This document shows, one piece after another, positions 1-10,569 of a stretch of DNA of 64,000 nt (its first letter is position 1; each line of letters opens with the position of its first letter). The stretch covers positions 17,786,603 to 17,850,602 of the forward strand of contig OY783200.1 of NCBI GenBank assembly GCA_963678675.1, read 5' to 3'. The translations under genes were made by a program, and so were the position numbers. The notes beneath the pieces were generated by a model. It did no database searches. It was not told the origin of the DNA and saw nothing but the letters and a program-made list of their open reading frames with translations. The DNA is from Xiphydria camelus (taxonomy: Eukaryota; Arthropoda; Insecta; Hymenoptera; Xiphydriidae).

Positions 1-880
1 TTATTTCGCCGTATTTGAAATTATATTTATTAACTATTAGTAAACTGTTTTCTCGTTGTACAATTGAATTCGAAATTTATCTCTCTTTTTTCTTCCTCCT
101 CCCATTTCTATTATTCTTTGAGGAATGACATAGGAATTATAAAAGTATTGACATATAGGTAGGTACGTAAGAGAGACCGGGGGACGTTGCTAATGGAAGT
201 TGGTCCCTCGTTGCCGTGGATAGTAATGGGAACGGGAGGTTAACTTCTTGTATCAATTTATTTCAATCTCCTCTAACTTCATCCAATTTTGGCTGCTAGA
301 TTTGTTTCTTATTCTCAAATCCACTTCTTCTCGTGTTATTATGCATTCACATATTGCTCACTCCTTTGAACAACGTCATATCGTTTCAGAATGCCCTGAA
401 AGAGTAGTATATCCTTGCAAGATCTCCTGAAATATAACATTTTTTGAGATATGACGTTGTTGAAAGGAGTGAACGATATGGGAGATCGGAAACGGTTAAA
501 AGGAACTTGGCCCTTTGTCGCCATTGAAGTAATAGGAACAAGGGGCTAACTTTCTGTTTAATTTTCAATTTTATACTTTGAACGGCCGTTTTGAAAATAC
601 TTAAAACGTGATAACGGTATAAAAAACTACCGTGCCCGATACTTCTATACCTACTCAGAAGGTATCTCGTGTCCGGTAGTCTCTCGTTCATGATGAAATT
701 TTCATAATCTTTTTGTATACTTCGCGGATGCTTAATACATATTTATTCATATATTTAAAATATATTTTGAATGTACGAAGAAAAAATATATTTTTTATAC
801 AATCAAAATATATTTAAAAATATTGGGTTCATCAGAAAATGGGAAATGTACCTATTTTTCGTTAGTACACTGGAAATATA
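1..880. other. Non-coding AT-rich flank with diverged repeats
   Basis: No gene is visible. A segment of about 60 bp at 196-255 recurs in direct orientation, diverged, at 514-568 (both read roughly gg-TTGG-CCC-GT-GCC, then AGTAAT-GGAAC, then TAACTT). Between them lies an inverted pair, 357-382 and 448-472, whose arms read CTCACTCCTTTGAACAACG and its complement. This resembles an old foldback repeat, but no clean target duplication delimits it. Confidence 0.4.
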
Positions 881-1152
881 TTTTCCTCGCTCACATGCCC
901 ATTTCGAGGCCTTTTTTCCAGCCTATTTTTATACCGTAATATGGCGTTTTTCCCGCGTGACACCGATCGGGAGTCCGCAGGCTGTCAAAAGATTGTTTAG
1001 TCCGAAGTGGGTCCTTTTTCCAAACTAATAAACGAATGGGCTGTGTATACTTCTGTTTGTTTTGTTTTGAGAAATGGGCATTCGTGAGGAAAAATAGTAT
1101 ATGTCATCGGCTAAAATCCTCGGATTTCCACCTTATGACATAAGATACTATT
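881..1152 (+). repeat. Family A repeat, copy 1 (uninterrupted empty-site copy)
   Basis: First of six copies of a repeat family. The left part is bounded by inverted ends (TTTTCCTC-C-ATGCCCATTTC at the start, its complement near 1075-1095). It is followed by a short foldback, ATAGTATATGTCAT to ATGACATAAGATACTAT. This copy reads straight through CCTCGGAT (about 1121-1128), whereas the other copies with this region are split exactly there by a small hairpin element. It therefore represents the pre-insertion state. Confidence 0.75.
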
Positions 1153-1161
1153 AACCCTCCG

Positions 1162-1480
1162 TTAGTCGCTATAGGTCTGACAGACCCATAGCGTTTTTAT
1201 TTGCTAATTGTTGGAAAACTATTAGAGCTATACTATTGTCGTTTTGTGACATCTCAGAGGGATGTTCTAAGAATGGTTTACTTGAGTCTTATATCCCGGT
1301 TAAAACTGTTTTTTATTTTTTTTATTTGTCGAAATAAAGTTGTAAATTATTTATTTTAAAGCACTGTGTATATCGCAGAAAGGGAAGTTATTGTTGATCA
1401 TTTAATTTTATTTTAAACACGTTACAGTTATAAAAATAAGATATTTACTGATATGGGTCTGATAGACACATAGCGACTAA
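1162..1480. repeat. Short inverted-repeat element (MITE-like)
   Basis: Arms 1162-1190 and 1452-1480 are near-perfect inverted repeats of TTAGTCGCTAT-GGTCTG-CAGACCCATA; the left arm also contains the small palindrome GGTCTGACAGACC. The internal 260 bp are AT-rich and non-coding. TTAACCCTCC just to the left resembles a TTAA-element end, but there is no matching TTAA on the right, so the superfamily is unassigned. Confidence 0.55.
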
Positions 1481-1649
1481 GAGCGTCTCATCAGCTGACG
1501 CAGTACACAAAGAGCGGTAAAAACGTATACATGTATTTTGAATACTCGTTACATAATATATTCAATATTTTTTCATATCTAAAATATGTAACTTTCCCTT
1601 GTATGTTGGGATGATTACTTACTTTTCAATCATCTCCCGTACAACTTGT

Positions 1650-1841
1650 AGCGTATCGCGCGCAAATAAGGATCACCTTCCACTCTCCGCCGTGTCCCAC
1701 GGCTCGCTCTTCCATTGTCGCCGAATATTAAAAATGCTTAACAGCTTGTAGCATTAACGTCGAACATACGAATATTAGCTGTATAAATCACGGGCCCGCC
1801 CGCAGGCTGCCGATCGGCCATTCGTAGGGAAATTAGACACG

Positions 1842-1879
<38 letters not shown>

Positions 1880-2300
1880 GCCTCGTCTTCCGCCGCTAAT
1901 TTATATAATTATGCAATCTCGTATCGGGATCCCGCTGCTCGTCGTAAGTTTCCGCGCGCGCGCGAACGCGGCAAGATGTAACGCCGCCTACCTACCTTTC
2001 GCGTGCTATACTCACGTTCGTTTTACGCAGTCCACGGATTTGTTTTATATCCGGCTCGGCGCGTGCATTATGCCTTGCGACATGTGTAACGTGTCTCGTA
2101 AACCGCGGGAGATGAAGGGAATTAAAACGACGCGGCACACTCGGTGCCGCGGAACGCTCGTGTCTTTTATACTATGTTACACGAAGCGCGGGCGCAGTAG
2201 TCGATCGTTTGTTGCCGCCGGGGGGCGAATATCGATGGGATTAATCGATAGAGGAAAAGTGTTTAAAGCGGGCTTGGGAGTCAATAGGAAATTCTGATTT
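1650..2300. other. GC/CpG-rich island with (CT)n tract, possible host regulatory sequence
   Basis: Composition changes sharply from the AT-rich surroundings to CpG-rich sequence (runs of cgcgcgcg near 1955). A (CT)n microsatellite lies at about 1845-1876. A plus-strand frame stays open from 1911 to 2297, but the codons look random and I recognise no domain. A promoter or enhancer of an unseen host gene is possible. I would not call a gene. Confidence 0.3.
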
Positions 2301-2792
2301 CTAATCATTTGGAGTCAGCTTTCCGCGTAAAAAAAAGTATGGTTAAAGTATGGCCGAAGCCTGGGAAAAGATGAAGCAAAAAAGTATGGCTACGAATCGC
2401 ATTCCAGATTTTCAGCCAGACAATTTTTTCATATCGGCTGAAAAGTAAAATTTACTCGACTTACTTGTACCCTTTTGATTCAATTCTGTTGTATAAGTTC
2501 TTCATTATAAAACTATACCTAATGACTTATTCAGTACTAGAGTATAGTTCATTAGTAATAACTAAAGAGTTTAATAACATAATAAATTGAAACAATATAT
2601 AGTCGATACTCGATAGTGGGCGCCGAAATGGTGGTGAGGGGAACATAATTCCAAGAAATGTGTTGTACCTCCACTAATTGTAAGTATGCGTGAGTATGTT
2701 GTTGCGTATGCGTCTGATATTCGTGTTTACATCTGTTTTCTCGACTGTGGGCGCGAACGCGGCGAGCAGAAGCGAGCAGAATACATACATAC

Positions 2793-4352
2793 GGGTGATT
2801 CTACAAAAAGTGGGTAACTCGATGTCATCAGTCAGTTGATACGACATTTTAAAACATTTTGTAAATATTTTAATGTATTATAAAAGAGTAAAAACCCCTT
2901 TATTTGTTCACCCAATTTCTATTATTTCCTCTTGAAGCAAATTTGTGAAATAAAACAATAAATCCTCAAAACGTCAGTTCTTTGGCGTGTCACAATCCCA
3001 AAAACACTCAATCATGTATCTGTATACTACTATATAACCACTTTTTTGTAAATGTTATTATTTCACTACAATTCATAATATATTTGATAATGGATAATGC
3101 AACTTTCGCCATAACATCCTCAGATCATTATTTTTTTTAAATTAGGAAACTTTGTCATAAGTTCCATTCGTCAGTCCGTTGTGCGATATTCAAATTTAAA
3201 ATTCCCGTAAAATATCGCCAACTCACGGTTGAATCCTATACGATTTTTAATGTTGATACTTAAGTGAGCTGTAGATAGCGCCACTTGTACGGCAGCCATT
3301 ACGACGATAGTGCTAAAAGCGAGGTAAGCGTGTGTACATGTGCCGATCCAGTCAAAATGTCAGTACTGTGGCGAGTTTCTATTTTCTTAAATACCTATAC
3401 TTTGTTTTAATTTATACGTAGTTGATTAGGATTTATTAAAATGTAGCATCCCACTAATTGAAAATATCGATAGAAATATCAGTTTTAGTTATAACCTCAA
3501 ACGTATATCTATTTCATCAGTACTTTGGCGTCAGTCCCATGTCTGGTAATTGCGCCAGAGGAGCAACGAGTTTCCAGGGTACTGATGGTTTTTACTTAAA
3601 ATCTTTTTTATTTCAAATGTTACAGTTTGTAAGCATTAGTATTATTAATTTCAGACTAATACACCATGCCGCCACCTAAAAAAAAAAGAAAAATTATCTC
3701 GGGAAGATGTGTTGAAAAAAAAGAGAAGCCAAAAAGGCTCGTTTGGCCAGAATTAAGTGACCCTGTTAAATTTGCTGAATATAAAGAAAAACAAAGGTAT
3801 TAAAAAAAAAAGAAGAGAGTAATTGATAAGTAGTAAACAAAAAAATATCTTAGTTTTTGTTTTAAATTTTAAAAAATTGTTTACTAGTGAACTAATACTA
3901 ATTATCTACTAGTGAGTAATGACAAAAATCAAGAGTGTAAGAAAATTAAGTATTAAAAATGTCAACTGTTTTAAAGACTGAGGCATCCTTAAATTATTAT
4001 ATTGTTAACGATAATCTTAAGTTACTCATGTGATTTAAATCTTAAGATATGTGCCATTATTAGATTTTAAGAAATTTGATACAAAAAATGCTTAAAATGA
4101 CAATAAATCTTATGTACTTCTTATAAAATTGTGTATTTAATCAGTACTCTGTTATCCTCGTCAGTCCCCTGGTAGTCAAATTTAAAAAAATGGAAATATC
4201 TTAAAAACTACTACAAAAAGTGACTGGCCCGATCTAGGTTAGTATATTAATTAGATTACCTATCTAAAATACCGAAAGACGTAGCTATTTAACTTAAAAA
4301 CTTTAATAAACAAAATACCCCTTAAAGTTACCCAACTTTTGTAGAATCACCC
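2793..4352. mobile_element. Nested inverted-repeat element F, 1.56 kb
   Basis: Terminal repeats GGGTGATTCTACAAAA-GT-GGGTAACT face each other at both ends, flanked on both sides by ATACATACATA. That duplication may be a target-site copy, or part of an ATAC microsatellite that was the target. The interior repeats TCAGT-CT-TGGCG several times (near 2973, 3358, 3519 and, degraded, 4142) and holds one short possible exon at 3666. Confidence 0.6.
3666..3803 (+). CDS. Possible small exon, basic N-terminus with NLS-like start
   Basis: An ATG at 3666 opens 45 codons starting MPPPKKKRKIISGRC, followed by a lysine-rich stretch ending FAEYKEKQRY. PKKKRK matches a classical monopartite nuclear localisation signal. 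Just upstream is an acceptor-like TTAATTTCAG ending near 3654, and the last codons contain a donor-like AAAG/GTATTA at about 3796. The frame could therefore be one spliced exon of an element-encoded nuclear protein rather than a complete gene. It lies inside element F. I do not recognise the family, and its length gives little statistical support. Confidence 0.3.
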   Translation: MPPPKKKRKIISGRCVEKKEKPKRLVWPELSDPVKFAEYKEKQRY

Positions 4353-4813
4353 ATACATACATAATTCGTCGCGAAACTCACAGAATTTTTTTGACTGCTG
4401 GATCCTCACAATCGAGACACAAAGAATAAATCCTTATCCTCTCTCTCTGTTTAGAGTGTAGGGGAAGGCGCCCACTATCGAGTACCGACTGTATCAACTG
4501 ACAAGAACAGATATCGATTACAGCATAACTTCGTATAAATAACTGAACTCTAATTGAAGAGCGCATCGTTTACCGGTTGAAAGCCAGGGATCGAACCGTA
4601 GCCATAATTTTTTGGTTCAACTTTTCCCAAACTTCCGCCATACTTTAGCTATACTTTTTTTACGCGGTGAGCCAGCTTTCCTCCAATTGCAAGAGTTCCA
4701 TACAGTTCCACTTTTTCAAATCAACGATGTGTTTACAGAAAATTAGGTATCACTATACTTGGATTTGTTTCATCGATTTCCTTGCAATTATCCATATTCG
4801 TGAAGTGAAATAA

Positions 4814-5406
4814 CACAGGTTTACAAAAAAAAAGTCCGGACTATTTGACCGGACCATGGTATTCCGAGGTATTTTTGCGTCCTGAATCCGATCCCGAGGT
4901 CATCTGAGCCCCGTCACGTCAGAAAAATGAGATTTCAAGGTCATTTAGAGGTTAAAATGACCATTTTTTGGAACTGGATCCGGGACAATTTCTCAAGCGA
5001 CCTGCTGAGTTGGAGGGTAGCTGTTTAGATCTTGAATACCTTCCAAACATTGGAATGGAGTCCTAAATCTCGACCGGGACTATCACAGAACCACCCCAGT
5101 GGATAAAATGTTGCCATGATCGTTGTATCTCGCGGATTACGATCTCCCTGTCAAGGCATCCAATTCCGGCGATCCGTTCACTGTGACAGTGGACCCAGCA
5201 CTGACCCTAATGGCCTTAGAACCTTGGAGTCATGCTCTGGGTGCTGCTCAGGGCAGTCCCATTTCCTTATTTATTTATTTCGAAATCTCGTTTTTCTGAC
5301 GTGATGGGGCTCAGATGACCTCGGGATCGGATTCAGGACGCAAAAATACCTCGGAATACCATGGTCCGGTCAAATAGTCCGGACTTTTTTTTTTTGTAAA
5401 CCTGTG
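4814..5406. mobile_element. MITE with about 124-bp TIRs and TAA target duplication (PIF/Harbinger-like)
   Basis: Left arm 4814-4936 and right arm 5283-5406 are almost perfect inverted repeats beginning CACAGGTTTAC, then an A-run, then AGTCCGGACTATTTGACCGG. TAA flanks both ends (4811-4813, 5407-5409). A 3-bp TWA duplication is typical of PIF/Harbinger; a CACTA-type relationship from the CACAG terminus is the alternative. The central 345 bp are moderately GC-rich without a convincing frame. High arm identity suggests fairly recent activity. Confidence 0.75.
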
Positions 5407-5409
5407 TAA

Positions 5410-6682
5410 TTTAATTCGAAATCTACGTGCCATACTACATTTCCTGAAATAGAATTGGCTTAGACTACGACTCAAATTAATAAAAATGTTGTTATTATAA
5501 TAACGTGATCGCCATCGTGTACCGAATAGTCTGCTAGCAGTAATTTTATTCTTTTCCGATTTCGTTCTACTTGCATGGCGATTATGATTTCAGGAAATAA
5601 TTTCGGTCCATTTATATATGGAAAGTATATATTCAGTTCATAATTTTGGTTTTAATCACGGAAAAAGTAGTGAGACAAATTCTGGTTACAAGATTAAGTT
5701 CTACATTTGCCTAAAAGGGGACGCTAGTTATAATCCACAGTATCTTACGACCGCTTAATACGAAGCTGTGCGCTTCTTATTCGTTTTAACAAACTCTAAA
5801 GACAATCGAGATCATATGATTGAAGAGAATAGTTAGTATGTTATAGAGCTTCATTTATATCCTAACGTGCGTTGGTTAATTGAATGATCAGTTATCCGGT
5901 GTACTGCGATTCATTTTTTTTAATGATAAGGATGCTGAAATTAGGAGACTCTCTCTCTCTCTCTCTCTGGATTAAAAGCAGTACGATTAAAGATCGAGTA
6001 TTTCAATATTTCTTGATATAGCCCACGAAAGATATTGCAAATATTAGTTTTCCTTGATATCAATTGTTGTAAAGTAGCAAATTAGTTACTCTGAAAACAA
6101 AATTTAATGTACAGAATATAGTCTACTTAAAAAAAAGCTTAATTATCTCCTTAATTTTTTATGGTACGAAAAAATAGTAAAGATGAGAATTTTACGGTTT
6201 CAGGAAGGAAATAGAGTGGCGTAATCGGATTATTGTGTGTAGGTAGCACGACTTCCTAGAAATTTCTATCAAAGCTATTTTTGTTAAGATGATAATCGAT
6301 TTTTTCTTCTTATAAAAGTTCATCGAGATTAATAAGAAAGATACAGATGAAATACCCGTCCGTTGAATCGTTTGCAAAATATTGTTGTTCGAAGTATAAG
6401 AGTAAATTACGTTGCGCGCTATGTAATAAATAATTTTGCTTAGCAGTAACTTATACTCCTGTACTTCAAAGGCCTAGATCTCGCGAACCGCTCAACGAAC
6501 GGGAATTTTATTCTATATCATTTTTAATAACCCCGATGAACTACAGTTTTTGTAGAACCAAAAAAATCGATTTCCATGTAGAAAAGCGACCCAAATTTCT
6601 CGAAAGCTGTGCTACCTGCAATAGGTTCAACCGCACCGTCCTATTTCCTCCCTAAAACTATTCAAATCGAGCCTAAAACAAT
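5410..6682. other. AT-rich spacer, no gene seen
   Basis: No open frame of interest. Contains a short (CT)n run near 5949-5968. I see nothing else. Confidence 0.5.
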
Positions 6683-7091
6683 TTTTTCCTCACTCATGCC
6701 CATTTCGAGTCCTTTTCCAGCCTATTTTTAGACCGTAAGATGGCATTTTTCCTGCGTGACACTGACCGGGAGTCCGCAGGCTGTCAAAAGATTGTTTAGT
6801 CCGAAGTGGGTCCTTCTTCCAAACTGATAAACGCAACGTGAAATGAGCCGTGTATACCTACTTCTATTTGTTTTATTCTGAGAAATGGGCATTCGTGAGG
6901 AAAAATAGTATATATCATTCAGCTGAAATCCTCGGATATTTAAGACTGTGTTTAGGTCGTAGCACGAGGCATGGTGAAGGGACGAGGTTCGCCTTTGGCG
7001 AGCCTCATCCCCAAACCATGCCTCGTGTTACGACCTAATTAAACACAGTCTAAAAAACCTCGGATTTCCGCCTTATGACATAAGGTACTAT
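6683..7091 (+). repeat. Family A repeat, copy 2, with nested hairpin element
   Basis: Same unit as at 881-1152 (TTTTTTCCTCACTCATGCCC at the start, ATAAGGTACTAT at the end), split by an insertion at 6938-7057 that is bracketed by CCTCGGAT. Identity to copy 1 is high over the GTGACAC-GACCGGGAGTCC core. Confidence 0.75.
6938..7057. mobile_element. 120-bp hairpin MITE with 8-bp target duplication CCTCGGAT
   Basis: An almost complete foldback: the left arm runs TTTAAGACTGTGTTTAGGTC, then GTAGCACGAGGCATGGTG, and the right arm is its complement, with a minimal loop near 6992-6998. CCTCGGAT occurs at 6930-6937 and 7058-7065 and only once in the empty copy at about 1121. An 8-bp duplication fits hAT-like (or P-like) non-autonomous elements; no transposase is visible. 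Confidence 0.7.
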
Positions 7092-7740
7092 CTCAGCATC
7101 AGAAATGAAGTGTTCCATTTTAGTTCGGGCACCTTGACCCGAGAAGTGTGACGTCCTTGGCCGACCTCATCGCTGCGTCTCCGCGCGTAGGTATACATCA
7201 TAGTTTGCCTCCGTTTCCTCGAAAACGGCCAATTATAATCCCACCTACGCTCGCAAACTAATACCTCGAACGAAGTCATTACGCGCGGAATCGTTACGCG
7301 CGGAACCGTTGCGCGCTTTCCGCGAAATTATACCTGTAGTTTTCTTTCTACCCTGGACGGTCGCGATCGCGGACCATTCGCACCCAGCGGCTCCGTTTCG
7401 CACCCGAGACCGAGGAAGAGAGGCTGTTATTACAGCCCGGAAATCCCCGATGCGTAGCGCGGTACAATGCGAAGCATGGATGGTGACCGAGTTTCGTCAT
7501 TTATCTCCTATCTCAGGCAATTATTTTGACGGAACAATGTCTACTCGCATATACGGGCGTAAATACCGGTGTCTAACTACTTATTAGCGCATCCGCACCT
7601 CGTTTCTTGTCGCTAGTTTAGCCAGGAGTCGAGTATCGGAAAGTGCGAGGTAATCGTTCTCTTCCGGCTAAACGCGCTTGGGGGACTTTCGGTCGGAGGG
7701 AGTTTTATAGAGAACCCCGCGCGATCACCGCTGTACACAC
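7092..7740. other. CpG-rich island, function unknown
   Basis: GC- and CpG-rich sequence (for example tandem TTACGCGCGGAA-CGT around 7276-7312). Short frames on both strands (7309-7587 plus, 7088-7279 minus) show no recognisable domain. Possibly host regulatory or untranslated sequence. Confidence 0.25.
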
Positions 7741-7859
7741 ATATTTAAATCGTTATCTTTATTGGCCCTTAATAAGACATTGTTGAGAATTCATTTTATC
7801 TGATTCTTTTTACTGGCTGATATTTAATATGGATCGTGCTAGCATCTTTCTTTCTTGAA

Positions 7860-8040
7860 GGAGTTACTGCCTATTAAACACTGTTATGTTACCATTACAT
7901 TATATAATAGTAATGTAACCAAAAATAACAGGTAATATTGCACAGATATTACGTGTAAGTTACAGGTAACCTATTATTTTCCACTCAGTTATGTGTAATA
8001 TGTAATATAACATATTACATAACAATTATATAACCGATGC
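7860..8040. repeat. AT-rich palindromic patch (GTTACATTAC type)
   Basis: Several overlapping small inverted repeats built from TGTTATGTTACCATTACAT and TAATATGTAATATAACATAT units. A similar patch occurs near 21160-21215. This is probably a degraded MITE; boundaries are not definable. Confidence 0.35.
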
Positions 8041-8145
8041 AGTTTCCCATTACTAATTCCACTAGAGCAGGTACGTTGGTTCAATATCGATACTACCTAC
8101 GTAAACAATTTAATGAGTCTCAGTTAACTTCACTTTTTATTTTAA

Positions 8146-8228
8146 CCCTAGAATACTAATATGTTTTTCTTTATACGTTAGTTCTAATATAAGCGTCGTA
8201 AAAATTACGACGTATTAGTATTCTAGGG
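8146..8228. mobile_element. 83-bp TTAA-flanked MITE (piggyBac-like)
   Basis: Perfect or near-perfect 18-bp terminal repeats CCCTAGAATACTAATA-G, with TTAA at 8142-8145 and 8229-8232. A CCC start plus TTAA target duplication is characteristic of piggyBac-type elements. No coding capacity. Confidence 0.8.
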
Positions 8229-8945
8229 TTAATTACAATTTTGCCATAGTTTGAAGATTATCTTCCAAGAATACGTTCCGATATTCAATGCCAGTTCTAC
8301 AATCGTAGCCGTGTCTGTCCTAGGTGGGGTTAGCTCAGATTTATTAAATTAGCGACACTTTTAATAAATTTGTTCCTTTACTTACATAGTCTAATGTTGA
8401 TTCTTCGTCCAATCAAATTAGACATCGAACGATGCATCAAATCAGGTAGTCTTGCTTTTTTGATATGTTGTTTATGATGAAAAGGCAATGTTGAATCCAA
8501 GTTTTCGACCTCGACAGACGACCGGGTCATTGTCAAAAATGAAGAAAATCTCGAAATTTTTGACATTTTTTCAGTTTTTGTCAATTTTGACCCGGAAGGA
8601 CTGGTTTTTCGTCAAAGATCATTCCAATCATTTTTGAAGTAGATTAAATTTGCAACAATTTGAGACCCAAATGGTTATTGTAGGTCCAATAGTTTCGGAG
8701 ATGCAGCTTTTCAAAATTTGGCAATTCTTCAAGTTACACGATTTTTAGCAAAATTTCATCATTTTCAGCAGTATTTATGTTTGTGAAGCTTTATTTCTAT
8801 TACTTGTTAATTCGTCGTATTGAATTTTTCCATCGGCGTTTTTGCTGCTTATAATGGTTTTATTGGGACCCAAATCAGGACTTATAGGTAGAATAAGCCT
8901 AGATAATATCCTATTTTATTGGCTAGTTATACTCATTTAGTTAGA

Positions 8946-9022
8946 ATGTCGGAGCCCGGGACTTCGGCAAGTTTGTGATTTATTTGTCGCGGGCGTTTGA
9001 ATGAGGGTGAAGTGGTGACAGT
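8946..9022 (+). pseudogene. Second copy of the zinc-finger protein start, stop-interrupted
   Basis: In the left arm the frame from ATG 8946 reads MSEPGTSASL, a stop, then FICRGRLNEGEVVTVR. It is homologous to MLEPGTSVSLCFICHGSLNE on the opposite strand at 11184. The CxxC cysteine position is replaced by TGA, so this copy is dead. The homology ends at about 9022, where GC-rich repeat sequence begins. Confidence 0.6.
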
Positions 9023-9155
9023 AAGGCTAGGCGAACGTTGAGACGCAGTGTGACGTGCGGTGACACAGAGTGAGGTGAACAGCGTGGGTGAAGTGAGCTG
9101 CGTACCCTGGGTGGTGCGAACGTAGATCTCACTTCTCACGCTGCGCCGGTCGCTT

Positions 9156-9305
9156 ATAGGCCAAGCGAACGTTGAGACGCAGTTCAGTGAGGGGACGCAG
9201 GGCGACCGTTGCCTCTACACCTATATATAGAATAGATATAGCTATAGAGGCAACGGTCGCCCTGCGTCACCTCACAGAACTGCGTCTCAACGTTCGCTTG
9301 GCCTT
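9156..9305. repeat. GC-rich 150-bp foldback
   Basis: Left arm GGCCAAGCGAACGTTGAGAC, continuing through GCAGGGCGACCGTTGCCTCT, pairs with its complement ending TCGCTTGGCC, with an AT-rich loop CACCTATATATAG. The partial phrase AGGCGAACGTTGAGACGCAG also occurs at about 9027. It lies inside the long-arm element and is probably a nested MITE. Confidence 0.65.
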
Positions 9306-9307
9306 AT

Positions 9308-9361
9308 ACAGGCAAACCTGAGTGTATATGTGACCACATGTACACTCAGGTTTGCCTGTGT
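9308..9361. repeat. 54-bp perfect-type hairpin
   Basis: ACAGGCAAACCTGAGTGTA and its inverse flank a loop around GTGACCACATG. It sits directly beside the GC-rich foldback. Confidence 0.65.
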
Positions 9362-9420
9362 AAATGACCTGCGCAGGCAGACCACTCCCGGTGAACCGTA
9401 GTAGTCTAAGAACTAGTCAG

Positions 9421-10086
9421 GTGTTTTAAAATTGCTAGAAATTTGTAAATAGATGTTTAAATAGTAGTTAATGGGAACGGTAATGACCTGTCAAGCCATA
9501 CCGGGTTGCGTCATTGAAAAATTAATTTTTCAAAGTTCAAAAACAAAAATAAAAAATTATGTTGCTTCTACAAAGCTATAATTTATAGGGGATGTTCATT
9601 CATCTATTTTAAGGAACTATGTAAAAGGACAGGTGATTCTGCTGGTTGCAAGTGACTGCCAGGCGAGCATATTAGTGCGAATCTGATAGCACTACGCAGA
9701 ACCTGACCAGTTGCAGGGACCTTGAGGTTTACCTTCGGCCAGGCTTGGTCGGTATTCGAGCCACTTTTACTGGTAGAAGTCGAGTCGGTAATTAGAGTTG
9801 GTCTCAATTCGGGAGATCGAAGCGTCTAACCTCGCACTAATATGCTCGCCTGGCAGTCACTTGCAACCAGCAGAATCACCTGTCCTTTTATATATTTCCT
9901 TAAAATAGATGAATGAACATCCTCTATAAATTATAGTTTTGTAGAAGCAACATAATTTTTCGTCTTTTTTTAACTGAAAAATTAATTTTTCAATGACGCA
10001 ACCCGGTATGGCTTGACAGGTCATTACCGTTCCCATTTACTACTATTTAAACATCTGTTTACAAATTTCTAGCAATCTTAAAACAC
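9421..10086. mobile_element. Element D, copy 1: 666-bp TIR element
   Basis: Arms of about 250 bp are near-identical inverted repeats starting GTGTTTTAA-ATTGCTAGAA and including GACCTGTCAAGCCATACCGG and GCCAGGCGAGCATATTAGTG. A second copy lies at 35784-36447 with its central 150 bp in the opposite orientation. The centre contains the phrase CAATTCGGGAGATCGAAGCG, shared with repeats at 29.5 and 46.8-47.4 kb. No coding sequence. Confidence 0.75.
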
Positions 10087-10192
10087 GATTTTTTATTGTT
10101 CGATTATCGGGTTTTCCCCTTCTATCTGGCTAACCAGTTCATCCAGAGAAAACTGACATTCTTCTGACAATGAGTTCTCTTGGAGATGTGCA

Positions 10193-10562
10193 ATAGTATC
10201 TTATGTCTTAGGCGGTAATCCGAGGATTTTTCAGACTGTGTTTAATTAGGCCGGCGAGCCTCGTACCCTCACCAATACCTCTTGTTACGACCTAAACACA
10301 GTCTTAAAAATCCGAGGCTTTTAGTCGAATGACATATACTATTTTTTCTCACGAATGCCCATTTCTCAAAACAAAACAAACAGAAGTATACACGGCTCAT
10401 TTCCCGTTGCGTTTATCAGTTTGAAAAAAGGACCCACTTCGGACTAAGCAATCTTTTGACAGCCTGCGGACTCCCGGTCGGTGTCACGCGGGAAAAACGC
10501 CATTTTACGGTCTAAAAATAGGCTGGAAAAGGCTTCGAAATGGGCATGAGTGAGGAAAAAAT
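10193..10562 (-). repeat. Family A repeat, copy 3, with nested hairpin element
   Basis: Reverse-oriented copy from ATAGTATCTTATGTC to GGGCATGAGTGAGGAAAAAA. The nested hairpin element (about 10226-10309, shortened loop) is flanked by ATCCGAGG at 10218-10225 and 10310-10317, the complement of CCTCGGAT. Its sequence CACAGTCTTAAAAATCCGAG is the uninterrupted form of the site hit by the TTAA element at 54.8 kb. It is inserted at the end of the surviving zinc-finger coding sequence. Confidence 0.75.
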
Positions 10563-10569
10563 TTGTTCC

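Larger units (their letters stand above)
2323..4667. mobile_element. Inverted-repeat DNA element E (host of nested element)
   Basis: The ends are diverged inverted repeats. The left reads CCGCGTAAAAAAAAGTATGG then AAAGTATGGC-GAAG-TGGGAAAAG, and the right end complements it. A second internal pair, ATACTCGATAGTGGGCGCC, lies at about 2607-2625 and 4467-4485. CAGCTTTC occurs just outside both ends (2316-2323 and about 4672-4679) and may be an 8-bp target duplication, but it is not flush with the right terminus. No transposase is present. A second element is nested at 2793-4352. Confidence 0.55.

Noticed and set aside
1911..2297. 128-codon plus-strand frame
   Set aside because: Random-looking composition in a CpG-rich island, no domain, no splice context.
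4575..4665. tRNA-like B box (GGTTCGATCCC) with an A-box-like TGGCGGAAGTTTGG on the minus strand
   Set aside because: No cloverleaf can be drawn around it, the corresponding sequence in the left arm of element E lacks the B box, and spacing and stems are wrong.
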